Shown piece after piece: positions 1 through 10,236 of a stretch of DNA of 64,000 nucleotides. The notes under the pieces are model-generated. The model worked only from the letters and a program-made list of their open reading frames with translations, was not told the DNA's origin and did not search any database. Source of the DNA: Gimesia chilikensis (GTDB lineage Bacteria; Planctomycetota; Planctomycetia; Planctomycetales; Planctomycetaceae); the NCBI RefSeq assembly GCF_007744075.1, contig NZ_CP036266.1:1389001-1453000 (forward strand), in the 5' to 3' direction. Positions within the stretch are counted from its first letter, which is position 1, and each line of letters starts with the position of its first letter. The position numbers and the translations under genes are program-made.

Positions 1-158
1 TACCAGTTGAGTCATTCGAAAGTTTCACTCATTTCTTGAAACTTCCCGCTTTTTTCCGGGTATCACTCTCTGCGTTCTGGCATCAACCAGGAGATGAATT
101 TCTAAGCAATTTAAATAAAGCTGTTATATATTGGACTTACCAGAGGGCAGGTGGTACC

Positions 159-1517
159 TTGAAAACGCATGCAGAAACCGGGAATACCTTGAACGTTCCT
201 GCAACGGCTCATTTCTCAGGAGGCGAAGCAGAGCAGACCGTGAGTGAACATGCGACACATGCCGGCGATTTGAACAAAAACGGACAGGGGACTTCCGCAC
301 TGACAACCCCGACCAGTGACGAAGTTGTTCAACCCGCTGCAGTCAGTCCGACCACCGAGATTGATCAGTTCTATCCCGATGAAGTGGTGGGGAATATCCC
401 GCCATTCCCTCATCTGTTTAAACACCCGCTCAAGGCAACATTCTGGACAATTCGTATGCTGTTTGGCATCGTCTGTCTGGTTTTGTTTCTGGCCGTGATT
501 GCTGCCATCCCTCTTGTTAACTTTATTGCCCTGGGTTACCTGCTTGATGTGGAAGGTAGAGTTGCCCGTACGGGAAAAATTCGTCTCGCTTTTCCGCTGC
601 TGGATATCGCACCTCGACTGGGAACCATAGTGCTTGGCACCGGTCTCTGGCTGATCCCCTTGTTTCTACTCTCCGGGGCTGCCGCGGATGCTCGACTCGT
701 TGATCCAGGGGGCACCAGCGATCAGACGCTTCATTTCATCAATCGTCTGGTTTCGATTTTTGTTGCCCTGCATCTCTGTCTGGCACTGGCCCGCGGGGGA
801 ACCTTTTCCTGCTATCTCCGCCCACTCAAGAATGCGATCTGGTTGTTCAAACAGCTTCGCGCTGGCGGGTACTGGGAACGGGCGGCGCAGAACGTTAGTG
901 AGTTTGTCTCCTCGCTCAAACTGGGGCAGAACTTCTCACTGGGGTTGCGTGGTTTTCTGGGAGCCTTAGCCTGGCTCTTGATCCCTTCACTCATGTTTGC
1001 TTCCGCCAGTTCCCCTGAGGGAGGCAAGGGAGGTCCGGTTCTGGTCACCCTCCTGGGGGGCTTGATGCTGGTGATCGTTCTGGGTTGGCTGCCGCTCTTA
1101 CAGGCTCACTTTGCTGCCGAGAATCGATTGCGGGCCATGTTTGAACTGCGGACCATCCGCAGGAAATTCAAACGGACGCCGATCGCCTGGCTGGTGGCGT
1201 TGGTCGTTGTCTATGTGCTCTCGCTTCCTCTCTACCTGTTTAAGGTGGCTGCACTCCCCCGGGATGCGATGTGGGGCATTACCCTGATCTTTGTTGCCAC
1301 CATCTATCCCACAAAAATTCTGCTGGGCTGGGTCTATTACCGCGCCTCCTCCAAAACTCGAAATGCCTGGTTTGGTTGGCGCTGGTTGAGCAGGACTCTG
1401 ATTCTGCCACTGCTGTCACTGTATGTCTTTCTGTTGTTCTTTACCCAGTTTATCGGCATGCATGGCAATCGAGTGTTGATGGAGCACCACGTCTTTTTGT
1501 TACCGGTTCCATTCTGA
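159..1517 (+). CDS. Polytopic membrane protein, function unknown
   Basis: I do not recognise a named family. From the TTG at 159 the product is about 452 residues. A polar Thr/Ser/Glu-rich N-terminus of about 90 residues is followed by roughly eight hydrophobic segments, the first around IVCLVLFLAVIAAIPLV and the last two in the C-terminal 80 residues. The start is uncertain. TTG 159 has a purine-rich AGGGCAGG just upstream and the DNA before it is AT-rich and promoter-like, but the frame stays open to the left edge of the window, with another TTG at 36. No catalytic motif is visible. It lies 400 bp upstream of the EF-G paralogue on the same strand, and I infer no functional link. Confidence 0.6.
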   Translation: MKTHAETGNTLNVPATAHFSGGEAEQTVSEHATHAGDLNKNGQGTSALTTPTSDEVVQPAAVSPTTEIDQFYPDEVVGNIPPFPHLFKHPLKATFWTIRMLFGIVCLVLFLAVIAAIPLVNFIALGYLLDVEGRVARTGKIRLAFPLLDIAPRLGTIVLGTGLWLIPLFLLSGAAADARLVDPGGTSDQTLHFINRLVSIFVALHLCLALARGGTFSCYLRPLKNAIWLFKQLRAGGYWERAAQNVSEFVSSLKLGQNFSLGLRGFLGALAWLLIPSLMFASASSPEGGKGGPVLVTLLGGLMLVIVLGWLPLLQAHFAAENRLRAMFELRTIRRKFKRTPIAWLVALVVVYVLSLPLYLFKVAALPRDAMWGITLIFVATIYPTKILLGWVYYRASSKTRNAWFGWRWLSRTLILPLLSLYVFLLFFTQFIGMHGNRVLMEHHVFLLPVPF

Positions 1518-1917
1518 CGGAATTCGGGTGACAAATTAAACTCAGTGCTGGAAGCTGCTTTCAGGGGGGCAGACGGAATTCGTTTCTGAGACACGCTTCT
1601 CGTTTAAGTCAACACGTTTTTCCGATTTCGTTCTGCGCAGTTGAATTTTCTGAAAATCTCTTCGCCTTTTGAATTCGGGGCGGATATGATTTCAGTAGCG
1701 GAATCGCGCTTGATCCGCTCGATCAACTTCCTTTTCGCTGTCATCAATCGTCGAATTGATCCGGCTTTCCAGCGGGGAATCCGGTTAAAGGATATGCAGG
1801 GGAAACGTTCTGTTTTCCCGGCACACGTTCGCATCATTTCCTGGCTAAGCGTGTTGCCTTTTATTTGGAACGGAAGACAATTGCGCCTGGCCATTTTTCG
1901 AAAAGGCAGGACGAGCG
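1518..1917. other. 400-bp intergenic region
   Basis: No convincing gene. Short open frames on both strands (for example 1641-1931 plus, 1604-1894 minus) lack recognisable protein character. An 11-base direct repeat GACGGAATTCG occurs at 1516-1526 and 1572-1582, and a small inverted repeat TTGATC-N5-GATCAA lies at 1710-1726. The region presumably carries the promoter of the EF-G paralogue. Confidence 0.4.
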
Positions 1918-4029
1918 ATGAACGATTATAAGGTAGACGACGTTAGGAATGTGGCACTGGTCGGCCACGGGGCTGTTGGCAAAACAACTGTAGCCGATCT
2001 TTTGCTTTTTCAATCGGGAATGACCCCCCGACTTGGGTCTGTGGATGAAGGTACCAGTTTGCTGGATACAGACGAGGAAGAAATCGATCATCGGATTTCC
2101 ATCGCCTCTACCCTGGTTCACTTTGATCATGCCGGTCATCATATCAATCTGATCGATACCCCCGGCTATCCTGATTTCATTGGGCAGGTTTCCGGTGCTC
2201 TGCGTGCCGTCGAGACCGCTCTGATTCTGCTCAACGCCGGTCATGGCGTGGAAATCAATGCCCTGCGAGTTTCCCGGATGGCCCAGGAAGCAGGCATCGC
2301 CCGCATGATCGTCCTCAATAAATGTGATACAGAAAATATCGACTACGATTCACTGCTCGATTCCATCCGCGAAACATTCGGTTCCAACTGTGTTCCCATT
2401 AACCTGCCTGTGGGACTCGGGGCCGATTTTCAAGCGGTGTGTGATCTGGTTAATTTTTCCGAGCCACCTGCAGAGGGAACGCTGGGAGATCCGGAGTCAA
2501 CCCGCCAGGCGCTGATCGAAGCGATTGTGGAATCGAATGAAGGGTTACTGGAACGGTTCTTTGATGGAGAAGAACTCAGTGCCCGGGAACTGTCTGCAAA
2601 CATTCCCAAGGCGATGGCGGCGGGCACACTGATTCCCGTACTCTTCATGAGCGCAAAAACCGGCGTGGGTGTCAGTGAATTTATGGACGCCATGTCCAAC
2701 TACACATTGTGTCCGCAGGATATTCAGCGAATGGAACAGACCAAAGATGGTCGTTCGGTGGTGATTGACCCTTCGCCGGAGCAGCCGTTTGTTGCTCAGG
2801 TGATCAAGACACGCATCGACCCCTTCATTTCCAAGATGAGCTATCTGCGAGTCTTCTCTGGAGAACTGGATAAAGACACGGCTGTGGTCAATGTCCGCAC
2901 GGGGAAGCCGGTTCGAATCAATCAACTGCTTGACGTCCAGGGTGGCAAACAGGAACCCGTCGATTCTGTTTCCGTGGGCGATATTTTTGCGGTAGCCAAA
3001 GTTGATGACCTGCAGCCGGGAGATACCCTTACCGCTGATGCGAATGGAGACGGTCTTTCACTGCCGGAAATCAAGTACCCCCATCCGGTAGTCGGGTTAG
3101 CTGTGGAGCCTAAAAGCCAGAATGACCAGCAGAAGATTTCCGGTGCACTGCACAAACTGGAAGAAGAAGACCAGACCTTCCATGTGATCCACGATGAAGA
3201 GACACATGAAATGGTAATGCAGGGAATGAGCGAACTGCATCTGAAAATCATGCAGGAGAAACTGCTGCATCGTGATAAAGTGGAAGTGCTGACACACCAG
3301 CCCAAGGTCCCTTATCGCGAAACGATCATGGCGAGCGCTGAGGGTAGTTACCGACACAAGAAACAGTCGGGAGGTGCAGGGCAGTTTGCCGAAGTACACC
3401 TGCGGGTCTCACCTATGCCTGCCGGCGTTGATCCTGAAACCTATTTCACGAAAGAAAACTTCGACCATCTGCGCAGTTATCAATACGATCCGGATTTGAA
3501 CTTTGCTTTTGTCGATCGGATTTCAGGTGGCTCGATTCCCAATCAGTTCATCCCGGCGGTCGAGAAAGGAGTTCGCGAGCGGATGAAGCAGGGGGTGATC
3601 GCAGGCTGTCAGATTCAGGATCTGATCTGCGAGGTATACTTTGGAAAAGATCATCCAGTCGACAGTAACGAAACCGCATTTAAAATTGCGGGGAGCAAGT
3701 GCTTCTCGGAACTCTTTGGAAAAGCACGTCCGGCACTGATGGAACCGATCGTTAAGATTGAAATTCTGGTTCCCGAAGAATGCGTCGGCGATATCAGCAG
3801 TGATCTTTCCAGTCGACGGGGACGTATGGAAGGCATGCAGGTCTCTCCAGGAGGCTACGAAATCATTCAGGCGCGTGTCCCTCTGGCTGAAATTATGACC
3901 TATGCCCGTACGCTTTCCAGTCTCTCCGGAGGCCGGGGAACCTATGACATTGAACTGAGTCACTACGAAATGATTCCGCCCAACGAGCAATCCAAGGTGA
4001 TTGAGATTCTTAACCAGGCCAGAGAATGA
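1918..4029 (+). CDS. Elongation factor G-like GTPase (EF-G II type paralogue)
   Basis: A 703-residue translational GTPase with the full EF-G layout. Visible motifs are the P-loop GHGAVGKT (residues 16-23), DTPGYPDF (G3), NKCD (G4) and SAKTG (G5), followed by domains II-V. Canonical EF-G has RGITI in switch I; here the equivalent stretch reads HRISI. The N-terminus (VALVGHGAVGKTT) matches the EF-G II group typified by Thermus EF-G-2, not the translocase subfamily. A second EF-G with an ordinary switch lies at 17116-19260 and is the better translocase candidate. The role of this copy is not established; EF-G II proteins bind ribosomes and GTP, but their cellular job is unclear. ATG at 1918 follows GGACGAGCG. 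It ends just before a strong hairpin shared with the convergent gene. Confidence 0.93.
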   Translation: MNDYKVDDVRNVALVGHGAVGKTTVADLLLFQSGMTPRLGSVDEGTSLLDTDEEEIDHRISIASTLVHFDHAGHHINLIDTPGYPDFIGQVSGALRAVETALILLNAGHGVEINALRVSRMAQEAGIARMIVLNKCDTENIDYDSLLDSIRETFGSNCVPINLPVGLGADFQAVCDLVNFSEPPAEGTLGDPESTRQALIEAIVESNEGLLERFFDGEELSARELSANIPKAMAAGTLIPVLFMSAKTGVGVSEFMDAMSNYTLCPQDIQRMEQTKDGRSVVIDPSPEQPFVAQVIKTRIDPFISKMSYLRVFSGELDKDTAVVNVRTGKPVRINQLLDVQGGKQEPVDSVSVGDIFAVAKVDDLQPGDTLTADANGDGLSLPEIKYPHPVVGLAVEPKSQNDQQKISGALHKLEEEDQTFHVIHDEETHEMVMQGMSELHLKIMQEKLLHRDKVEVLTHQPKVPYRETIMASAEGSYRHKKQSGGAGQFAEVHLRVSPMPAGVDPETYFTKENFDHLRSYQYDPDLNFAFVDRISGGSIPNQFIPAVEKGVRERMKQGVIAGCQIQDLICEVYFGKDHPVDSNETAFKIAGSKCFSELFGKARPALMEPIVKIEILVPEECVGDISSDLSSRRGRMEGMQVSPGGYEIIQARVPLAEIMTYARTLSSLSGGRGTYDIELSHYEMIPPNEQSKVIEILNQARE

Positions 4030-4060
4030 TCTGATCTGTCAACGAGTCACGATGGTGGAA

Positions 4061-4106
4061 AAGCACCAGCGAAAGCGTGTACTCCCTTTTGCTGGTGCTT
4101 ATTTTT
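4061..4106. terminator. Bidirectional rho-independent terminator
   Basis: Arms AAGCACCAGC (4061-4070) and GCTGGTGCTT (4091-4100) form a perfect 10-bp stem with a 20-nt loop, followed on the plus strand by ATTTTTT. On the minus strand the stem is followed by TTTTCC. It sits between the convergent EF-G paralogue and the 1328-residue orphan, whose stop codon overlaps the right arm. Confidence 0.85.
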
Positions 4107-7100
4107 TACGCTTTCGTTCCCGTCCCAGGGGCTGGTTCCAGAGCTTTAACTGCTTCTTGATGTCGTCAAGGGACATCGGGACGGGAGAGAGTTTGATCTG
4201 TGTTTCCAGGTCGTAATGCTCGCTGGTGATTTTTTCATCCAGACGATCAATTTCATCTTCGAGGTTACGCATCCAGTCCGGCACATCAATACCAGAGCCG
4301 ATGGTTGATGCCAGATAGCGTTCGATCTCTTCCTGTAGAATCGAGAAGGTAGCGGAATCTTCATTGCCGTTGCGGGCATCTTTCATCGCCCGGGGAACGA
4401 GGGCCATCATCCGGTTGACTGACAACGGTTTGACGAATCGTTCATTCAGATGATCCGAAATCAGCGGCAGATTGATTTTGTATTCCGCTTCGGTCTGCTT
4501 GAGTTTTTTCAAATGCTTTTTAGCCATCTCTTCGGAGGTGGCTTCGAAGACTGCTTCCCAGATCAGGGCTGATTCATTGCGATCCTGCTGAGCCAGAACC
4601 TTGTGGGCAATCAGCAGTGGGACCATCTTCCAGTCGTCCCGTTCGTAGGCTGCTTCGATCCGCAGGAAGTCGAGCAGGCAGTAGAACATTTCGCCGTAGT
4701 CTGATTGGGTGGTGGTACTGTTGTACTCCACAAACCGATCAAATTTATCGACCACCGATTCAAAGATGACTTTGAGGTTGGTGACCGCTTCATCCATCTC
4801 GATGCTGCCTTCTTCGAGATCGGTGAGCAGCGTCATAGGATGGGCTGGATCCTGGTACTCGGCCAGATAATTCAGGTATTGTTCGATTCCATTATGCAGG
4901 ATCGTACGCAGATTACCCAGGGTCAGGTACTGGGCGTGAAACAGGTCCGCTCCATACTGCTTGATAAAGCTTTTGACTTCCTGCCAGATATACTCCTGGT
5001 TCAGTGCTTCCGCGCTGGATAACCGCATGGTACGACTGTGCTTGAGCCATTGTTCCCGATATTTATTCACCAGTTTTTCAGCGATATCAATCAGCTTCTC
5101 GTCATCAAGTTGCTCGGATTCCCAGTCACGCGAGGAAGCAATGATGGCCACCAGAGAGCTTTTGAGAGCGGTGCGGAACAGGCGGTCGAACTCACTGACA
5201 GCAATGCCTTCAGGACGCGCACTGCGTTCCATCCGGTACGCGGTCTTCAGCAACTGCCAGGTTTCGCGGAGCAGTCCCAAGCCGGGAAGCTGTGTTAACA
5301 GGAATCGCAAAATCATCTGTAACGAGCGAACTTTGAGTACGGTGTTGGGCCTGCCTCCCTGATCGATGGGCGTATAGAGCAGAGGTGTTTCCGCGATATT
5401 GCTTAAGAAAGCGGGGAACTCTTTCCGCACCAGTTCGATGTCGCGGGTCAGCACACCACGATAGACGGGTACCAGCAGGCGTTCGTTTTCGGAAAGTTCT
5501 TTTTCTGCTTCCGATTCCGGCAGGGTCGCCAGCAGCATCAATCGAGCAGAACGACAATTGACAGTCGTGATGATGATGGCATGCATCAGGTAGAATTTGG
5601 TCTGCAACTGCAGATCGTATTCGATATTGGAATCGTGGTCGCCACTCGGCTTAGGTAGCTGGTAGCTCCAGATGGAATTGAGGAGCACTACCAGTTCCTG
5701 CTGCAGATTTTCGGTATGCTGGATCCAGCCTTCTATCGACTCGCGCGTTTCGGCGTCAAATTCCGTGTCGGCCTCCGGGTGAGTGACGTGTGAGAGTTCA
5801 GTCTCTGCGAAATATGCTGCCGACAACTGCCAGAGTTGTGAGAGTGTATTCAGGAACTTAAGACGAGGTTCGAGCAGGCGGTTGATCGATTCGATTTCGG
5901 AGTTGTTGGGTGAGTACCCGGAATCCATCATCTCACCCTGCACCCCATCGTCGGCGCTGTCGCGAAAGGTGACGTCTTCATAAGCCGCACCGAACAACTC
6001 GTCTTCTTCAGCCGGCTCTTCGGGATCCATGTCAAACGGATCCTCGATTGCTTTTTCTGGAACAGGCAGCACGGAATCGAAATGAGGGACCGACCAGTAG
6101 TCAGCGGCATTGGCTTCGAGGTAATCGAACATTTTGCGGATAGACTGTCCATTGCCGGATCCGGATTGAATATTCGCAGTTAACTGTCGCATCCACTGCA
6201 GTAGGACGGAGTGAATCGAGTAAGGACCCGATTCCAGACCTGTCTGGTCGACCTGGCTTAGCCACTGCATGATCAGACCGATGGCCGCCACATGATCCTG
6301 TTTCTGCAGCAAGGCATCGACAGTCAGGGCATAGGCTTTTGCCGATTCAAATCGGTCGACATGCTGTCGCCAGAAAGAAATATCACCGACCGCCTCGCCG
6401 CCGTTCTTCCACTCAGTAAGAATCTGTGAGACATGCGCCGCTGATTCAAACGAGTCCTGACCATTCACGTGGGGAAGATCCTCCACGGTGGTCGTTGCGT
6501 AACGATCCCATTTTTCAGCCAGCTTCTGGAAACGCTCAGAAATTTCCAGTTTGAGCCGGTCGTTCCCCTGTGCAGCAGCTTCACTCAGTGTGGCCGAGTA
6601 AGCGGAGAATGTTTCTTCCATCAGTTCCAGCAGAACTTCGCTCCGCTGATCGGGAATACTGTCCTCTCGGGAAATGAACAGGGGGAACAGCCCCTGGAAT
6701 CCCAGAATGTTCCAGGGATCGATCAGGGCACCACATTCGATCCCTCTAGTGAGATGATCTTCGATCTCGGGGATCAGCTTCCAGGCTGCTTCCAGTTCGT
6801 TTCGTTCCAGGTGCAACTGGACCATGGTAATCCGCCATTGGATTTCACATTCGAAGCGGACCGAGGTGCAGGGGATGACGCCGGCTTCACAGCGGGCAGC
6901 ACGCGAAAAACCCATCCGCGCATAGATGCGGGATAACTGGCGATGCTGAACCTGCTGGGCGCCGTAGCGTGCCAGATGCAGATTGAGATAGTGCCGGATG
7001 TGTCCGAAAGGCTGCTGAGACTGCTGTGCTTCTTTCAATAAGCGTTCCGCCCGGGAACCTGTCGCAGAGGCCAGCAGACGGTTGTAATAATCATCCCGCT

Positions 7101-8085
7101 GGCGAGCGACTTTAGGGAGCAAGGAGGTCAGGCTGATATCACTGGCGTGGGTATCAGGTCCGGAACCACTGATCGAAGACGCCATCAGCATGGTGCCACT
7201 CAAGACAGCTGCTGCATCCTGCAGTCGTTCCTGCAGCGGGATCTCTTTGTGTTCATCAATCCAGGCCAGCAGGGAATCGAGGATCAGTCTGCGGATGACA
7301 AACCGTCGGTAATAGCCCTGGTTGTCAATGATGTGCGGATCCCATTCCCCGAACATGTAGTTGGTGCGTTTGTTGACCGGGTGCAGGTGATCGTGTGCCC
7401 GGAGATCGATGGCGATCTCGTCCATTTTTTCCAGATTGAAATGTGCCTGATGCAGCAGATCTTCGGGAGTCGTTTCCAGGGTCTTGATCGTCTGTTCGAT
7501 GAGACGCTGGTAATTTCCACAGGCGACTCCACTGCCACGAAAAAAGACCGGCATCGGGCGAAATTTTTCGTGTGAATAGACCTGCATCTGTCGACCATTT
7601 TCCAGAACGGCGACCGGCCGAAAACCGACGAAGTCATTCAGCTTATCGATGGCAGCGGTGACTAGTTCCTGGTCGGTATCCCAGCGACCGGTCTGTTCGA
7701 GCAGAGCTTCAAACATGACGGCGAGGAAGTAAGGCTGCAGGAACTCTTTTCGGCAGATATGGAACAGCAGGTCCCGGTGATGGGTGGTGTATTGCGGCAG
7801 GCATTCCTCAAATGCAATTTTGAGGACTTTCTCTGCCTGATCGATGGACTGAAATGCCGGGGTCGTCCCTTTGAGTTCATGTAAGTGAGTGCGCAGCAAC
7901 GACTCCAGCAATGCAGAATCACGCTGAAGGTCCAGTTCAGCAAAGAGCTGATTCCAGTTGAAGCGAAACTTGGGATCTGGCTTTCCGTTAGAGAAATTCA
8001 AATAGCCCAGAATCTCTCGAATAATATGTTTATCGACGGCGGGCAGAGTCTCCAGACCCTGCTTTGGATGGCGCGGTACTGTCAT
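4099..8085 (-). CDS. Very large hypothetical protein (1328 aa), no recognised domain
   Basis: A 1328-residue soluble-looking protein with no signal peptide or membrane span. It begins MTVPRHPKQG at an ATG and ends in a basic tail (RERKRKK). Sequence character is mostly helical, with regularly spaced Leu and aromatic residues suggestive of helical-repeat (TPR/HEAT-like) architecture, which is inference. A strongly acidic patch (EEPAEEDELFG and following) lies near the middle. No Walker, protease, kinase or nuclease motif stands out. Single gene, convergent with the EF-G paralogue and divergent from the TolQ-like operon, with a 590-bp gap upstream. Codon use looks like its neighbours. Probably a planctomycete lineage-specific cytoplasmic protein; I cannot assign a function. 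Confidence 0.85.
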   Translation of the reverse strand: MTVPRHPKQGLETLPAVDKHIIREILGYLNFSNGKPDPKFRFNWNQLFAELDLQRDSALLESLLRTHLHELKGTTPAFQSIDQAEKVLKIAFEECLPQYTTHHRDLLFHICRKEFLQPYFLAVMFEALLEQTGRWDTDQELVTAAIDKLNDFVGFRPVAVLENGRQMQVYSHEKFRPMPVFFRGSGVACGNYQRLIEQTIKTLETTPEDLLHQAHFNLEKMDEIAIDLRAHDHLHPVNKRTNYMFGEWDPHIIDNQGYYRRFVIRRLILDSLLAWIDEHKEIPLQERLQDAAAVLSGTMLMASSISGSGPDTHASDISLTSLLPKVARQRDDYYNRLLASATGSRAERLLKEAQQSQQPFGHIRHYLNLHLARYGAQQVQHRQLSRIYARMGFSRAARCEAGVIPCTSVRFECEIQWRITMVQLHLERNELEAAWKLIPEIEDHLTRGIECGALIDPWNILGFQGLFPLFISREDSIPDQRSEVLLELMEETFSAYSATLSEAAAQGNDRLKLEISERFQKLAEKWDRYATTTVEDLPHVNGQDSFESAAHVSQILTEWKNGGEAVGDISFWRQHVDRFESAKAYALTVDALLQKQDHVAAIGLIMQWLSQVDQTGLESGPYSIHSVLLQWMRQLTANIQSGSGNGQSIRKMFDYLEANAADYWSVPHFDSVLPVPEKAIEDPFDMDPEEPAEEDELFGAAYEDVTFRDSADDGVQGEMMDSGYSPNNSEIESINRLLEPRLKFLNTLSQLWQLSAAYFAETELSHVTHPEADTEFDAETRESIEGWIQHTENLQQELVVLLNSIWSYQLPKPSGDHDSNIEYDLQLQTKFYLMHAIIITTVNCRSARLMLLATLPESEAEKELSENERLLVPVYRGVLTRDIELVRKEFPAFLSNIAETPLLYTPIDQGGRPNTVLKVRSLQMILRFLLTQLPGLGLLRETWQLLKTAYRMERSARPEGIAVSEFDRLFRTALKSSLVAIIASSRDWESEQLDDEKLIDIAEKLVNKYREQWLKHSRTMRLSSAEALNQEYIWQEVKSFIKQYGADLFHAQYLTLGNLRTILHNGIEQYLNYLAEYQDPAHPMTLLTDLEEGSIEMDEAVTNLKVIFESVVDKFDRFVEYNSTTTQSDYGEMFYCLLDFLRIEAAYERDDWKMVPLLIAHKVLAQQDRNESALIWEAVFEATSEEMAKKHLKKLKQTEAEYKINLPLISDHLNERFVKPLSVNRMMALVPRAMKDARNGNEDSATFSILQEEIERYLASTIGSGIDVPDWMRNLEDEIDRLDEKITSEHYDLETQIKLSPVPMSLDDIKKQLKLWNQPLGRERKRKK

Positions 8086-8675
8086 ATTGGTAAACGTTAA
8101 TATAGAAATCAGATTCTTAAATTTGCTGGTGTTGGATTTCGCTCAACAGCAGTAAAACAGTCTATTTCCTGAATGAACAGTCCAAACGGAATGAATCCCC
8201 GAATCAATTATGCATTTTCCGATCTGGCAGTCAAAAGTTCGATCTCTCTGTCTTGATTAACTGCTTTTCTGGCAGCAGTTTAATGTACCGACTCCCCATT
8301 GAAATCGCCAGCTGGTATCTCTGAATCAGGGCACTGCTCACCTGATCATTTAAGATTCCTGCCTGCTTCTCCCGCTGGAGAGCAACTTTTCTTCAACTCG
8401 TATGTCAGAATATGACGATTATAACGAATGTGCGTATTTCTCAAACGAGCCTTAATTGTGTGCCTTTCAGGCGCTGGTATCAAGGCTGACAGGAGTCGGC
8501 AGCCGGCGTTGAGGGGTTTTCTTACCAGAAACAGGGCACAAAACACGGGAATTTATCCAGGCAGATCAGGAGAACGGATTCTCAAAAAGTCTTTCATTTC
8601 TTGAGTTTCCTGCAATCTAACCTGAAGTCTGGAGTCACCGGTGTGAACTGTGTCTTCAAGGAAGTGAAAAGTCAG
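8086..8675. other. 590-bp divergent intergenic region
   Basis: Separates the leftward 1328-residue orphan from the rightward TolQ-like operon and must hold both promoters. A 66-codon minus-strand frame at 8346-8546 has no gene-like character. I see no clear palindrome or sigma-54 match. The frame of the following gene is open from TTG 8601, but the ATG at 8676 is the better start. Confidence 0.4.
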
Positions 8676-10172
8676 ATGGAACACTTGGATTCGATGCCCG
8701 ATGGTCAGCCGACACTGCCAGAAGCTCAAACAGAAGATCACTTTTTGAACTGGTCCAAGGCGGTCTTGAAGTCTCCTCTCTTCTGGGGAGCCGCTGCTAC
8801 ATTCGGGTTTTATGCCCTGATTCCCCATCTACCCCTGTATCGCGACCTGGTAGATCGCTACTTCTGTAGCCACCCGCTCGAGTACGCCACTGCCGCGCTG
8901 TTCTTTATCGGGATGGCCATCATTGGTGTGAAGGGCATGGGCATGTTCGTCCAGAAGAAATCCCTCACCGAAACTCAGATCGACTGGGACACTATAGGCG
9001 AGATTGAGAACCTGCACGAGCGGATTGATGTCTTTGAAGAACAGGTGCAGTCACAGCCCTCGTGGCTCAGTGAGACCTATTTGGGCAAACGACTGCTGGA
9101 TACGGTTTCGTTTGTGAAAAGCCGCCGGTCAGTGCAGGACCTGGATGAGCATCTCAAGTATCTGGCCGAGCTGGCTGCCGAGCAACTCCATGCCAGCTAC
9201 TCACTCATTCGTACAATTACCTGGGCCGTACCTATCATCGGCTTTTTGGGTACCGTAATCGGGATTACCATCGCGATTGCCAACGTGACCCCCGATCAGC
9301 TGGATACTTCACTCTCTGAAGTGACCGGTGGTCTGGCTGTCGCCTTTGATACCACAGCTCTGGCTTTGGGGCTGTCGCTGGTTCTCGTGTTCTCCACCTT
9401 CATCGTGGAACGTATGGAACAAAAACAGCTCGAGCAGATCGAATTATTTGGAATCGAACATATTGCATCCTGTCTGAGTGAATCGGAACGTGTCGTCAGT
9501 CCGCTGGAATCTGCCGAAATTGAAGCGGCACAGCAACTCGTTTCGCGGACCGAAGAAATGATTCAGCGTCAGACCGATCTCTGGCAACAGAACCTGGAGG
9601 GGCTCCGCGGACGCTGGGCCGAAATGATGGATCGGCAGCAGTCGTCCTTTGACCAGACATTGCAGGACGGCATGTCCAGCACGCTGGGTAACCATGCGGT
9701 CCAACTGGAAGAATTTCGGAGCGAATTTCTGAACGCGTATCAGTCTACGACTGAGCAGATCGAACTCATGCTCAATCGCTGGCAAAACAAGCAGGAAGAG
9801 TCGAACAGTCAGTTCTCAACTCATCTGGCTCAGATCTGGAACGAAGTTCATGAAGACGTCATTTCAGCCCAGACGCGGCAGACCACACAAATCGAGGAAG
9901 CGACGCGGGATATCGCTGATGAAATCCGTATCTGGAATCAGCAGATGAAGGACTCGGCCGAAGTCTCGACCCTGCAGATCCAGGCACTGAATAACCAGAG
10001 TGAGCACCTGCTGAAAATCGTCGATCAGGAAGAGCATTTGATCGGATTACAGAAACGTCTCACCGAGAATCTGGATGCAATTCGTGCCGCCGAAACGTTT
10101 GAAGAAACTCTGCACAGCCTGAGCGCTGCTGTCCATCTGCTGACGGCCCGTTCCGGTCGTAACGCCGCCTGA
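8676..10172 (+). CDS. MotA/TolQ/ExbB-family proton-channel protein with long coiled-coil tail
   Basis: A 498-residue membrane protein from ATG 8676. Hydrophobic segments lie near residues 33-55, 70-89, 180-204 and 220-243. The last two carry the family signature: AVPIIGFLGTVIGITIAI, then GLAVAFDTTALALGLSL, with the small and Thr residues that line the TolQ/ExbB/MotA ion path. A soluble insert separates the second and third spans, and about 230 residues of Gln/Glu-rich heptad-like coiled coil follow the last span, far longer than in ExbB or TolQ. It is first in an apparent three-gene operon with two ExbD-like proteins (gaps of 64 and 1 bp), so it should form the pentameric stator of an ion-driven membrane motor. 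The substrate is unknown. TTG 8601 is an alternative start. Confidence 0.85.
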   Translation: MEHLDSMPDGQPTLPEAQTEDHFLNWSKAVLKSPLFWGAAATFGFYALIPHLPLYRDLVDRYFCSHPLEYATAALFFIGMAIIGVKGMGMFVQKKSLTETQIDWDTIGEIENLHERIDVFEEQVQSQPSWLSETYLGKRLLDTVSFVKSRRSVQDLDEHLKYLAELAAEQLHASYSLIRTITWAVPIIGFLGTVIGITIAIANVTPDQLDTSLSEVTGGLAVAFDTTALALGLSLVLVFSTFIVERMEQKQLEQIELFGIEHIASCLSESERVVSPLESAEIEAAQQLVSRTEEMIQRQTDLWQQNLEGLRGRWAEMMDRQQSSFDQTLQDGMSSTLGNHAVQLEEFRSEFLNAYQSTTEQIELMLNRWQNKQEESNSQFSTHLAQIWNEVHEDVISAQTRQTTQIEEATRDIADEIRIWNQQMKDSAEVSTLQIQALNNQSEHLLKIVDQEEHLIGLQKRLTENLDAIRAAETFEETLHSLSAAVHLLTARSGRNAA

Positions 10173-10236
10173 TTGTCACTGCGTCTCACTTGAGTCTTTC
10201 GTTTTTCCTCTGAGCAGATAAGTTCCGGTTTCATTC

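Noticed and set aside
1516..1582. Direct repeat GACGGAATTCG flanking about 45 bases, as a possible insertion footprint
   Set aside because: Only 11 bases, one copy overlaps the preceding stop codon, and no inverted ends lie between.
1641..1931. Plus-strand frame overlapping the EF-G paralogue start
   Set aside because: Would overlap the well-supported ATG at 1918 in another frame and shows no domain.
8346..8546. Minus-strand frame of 66 codons in the gap before the TolQ-like gene
   Set aside because: Arg/Cys-rich shadow-like sequence with no start signal.
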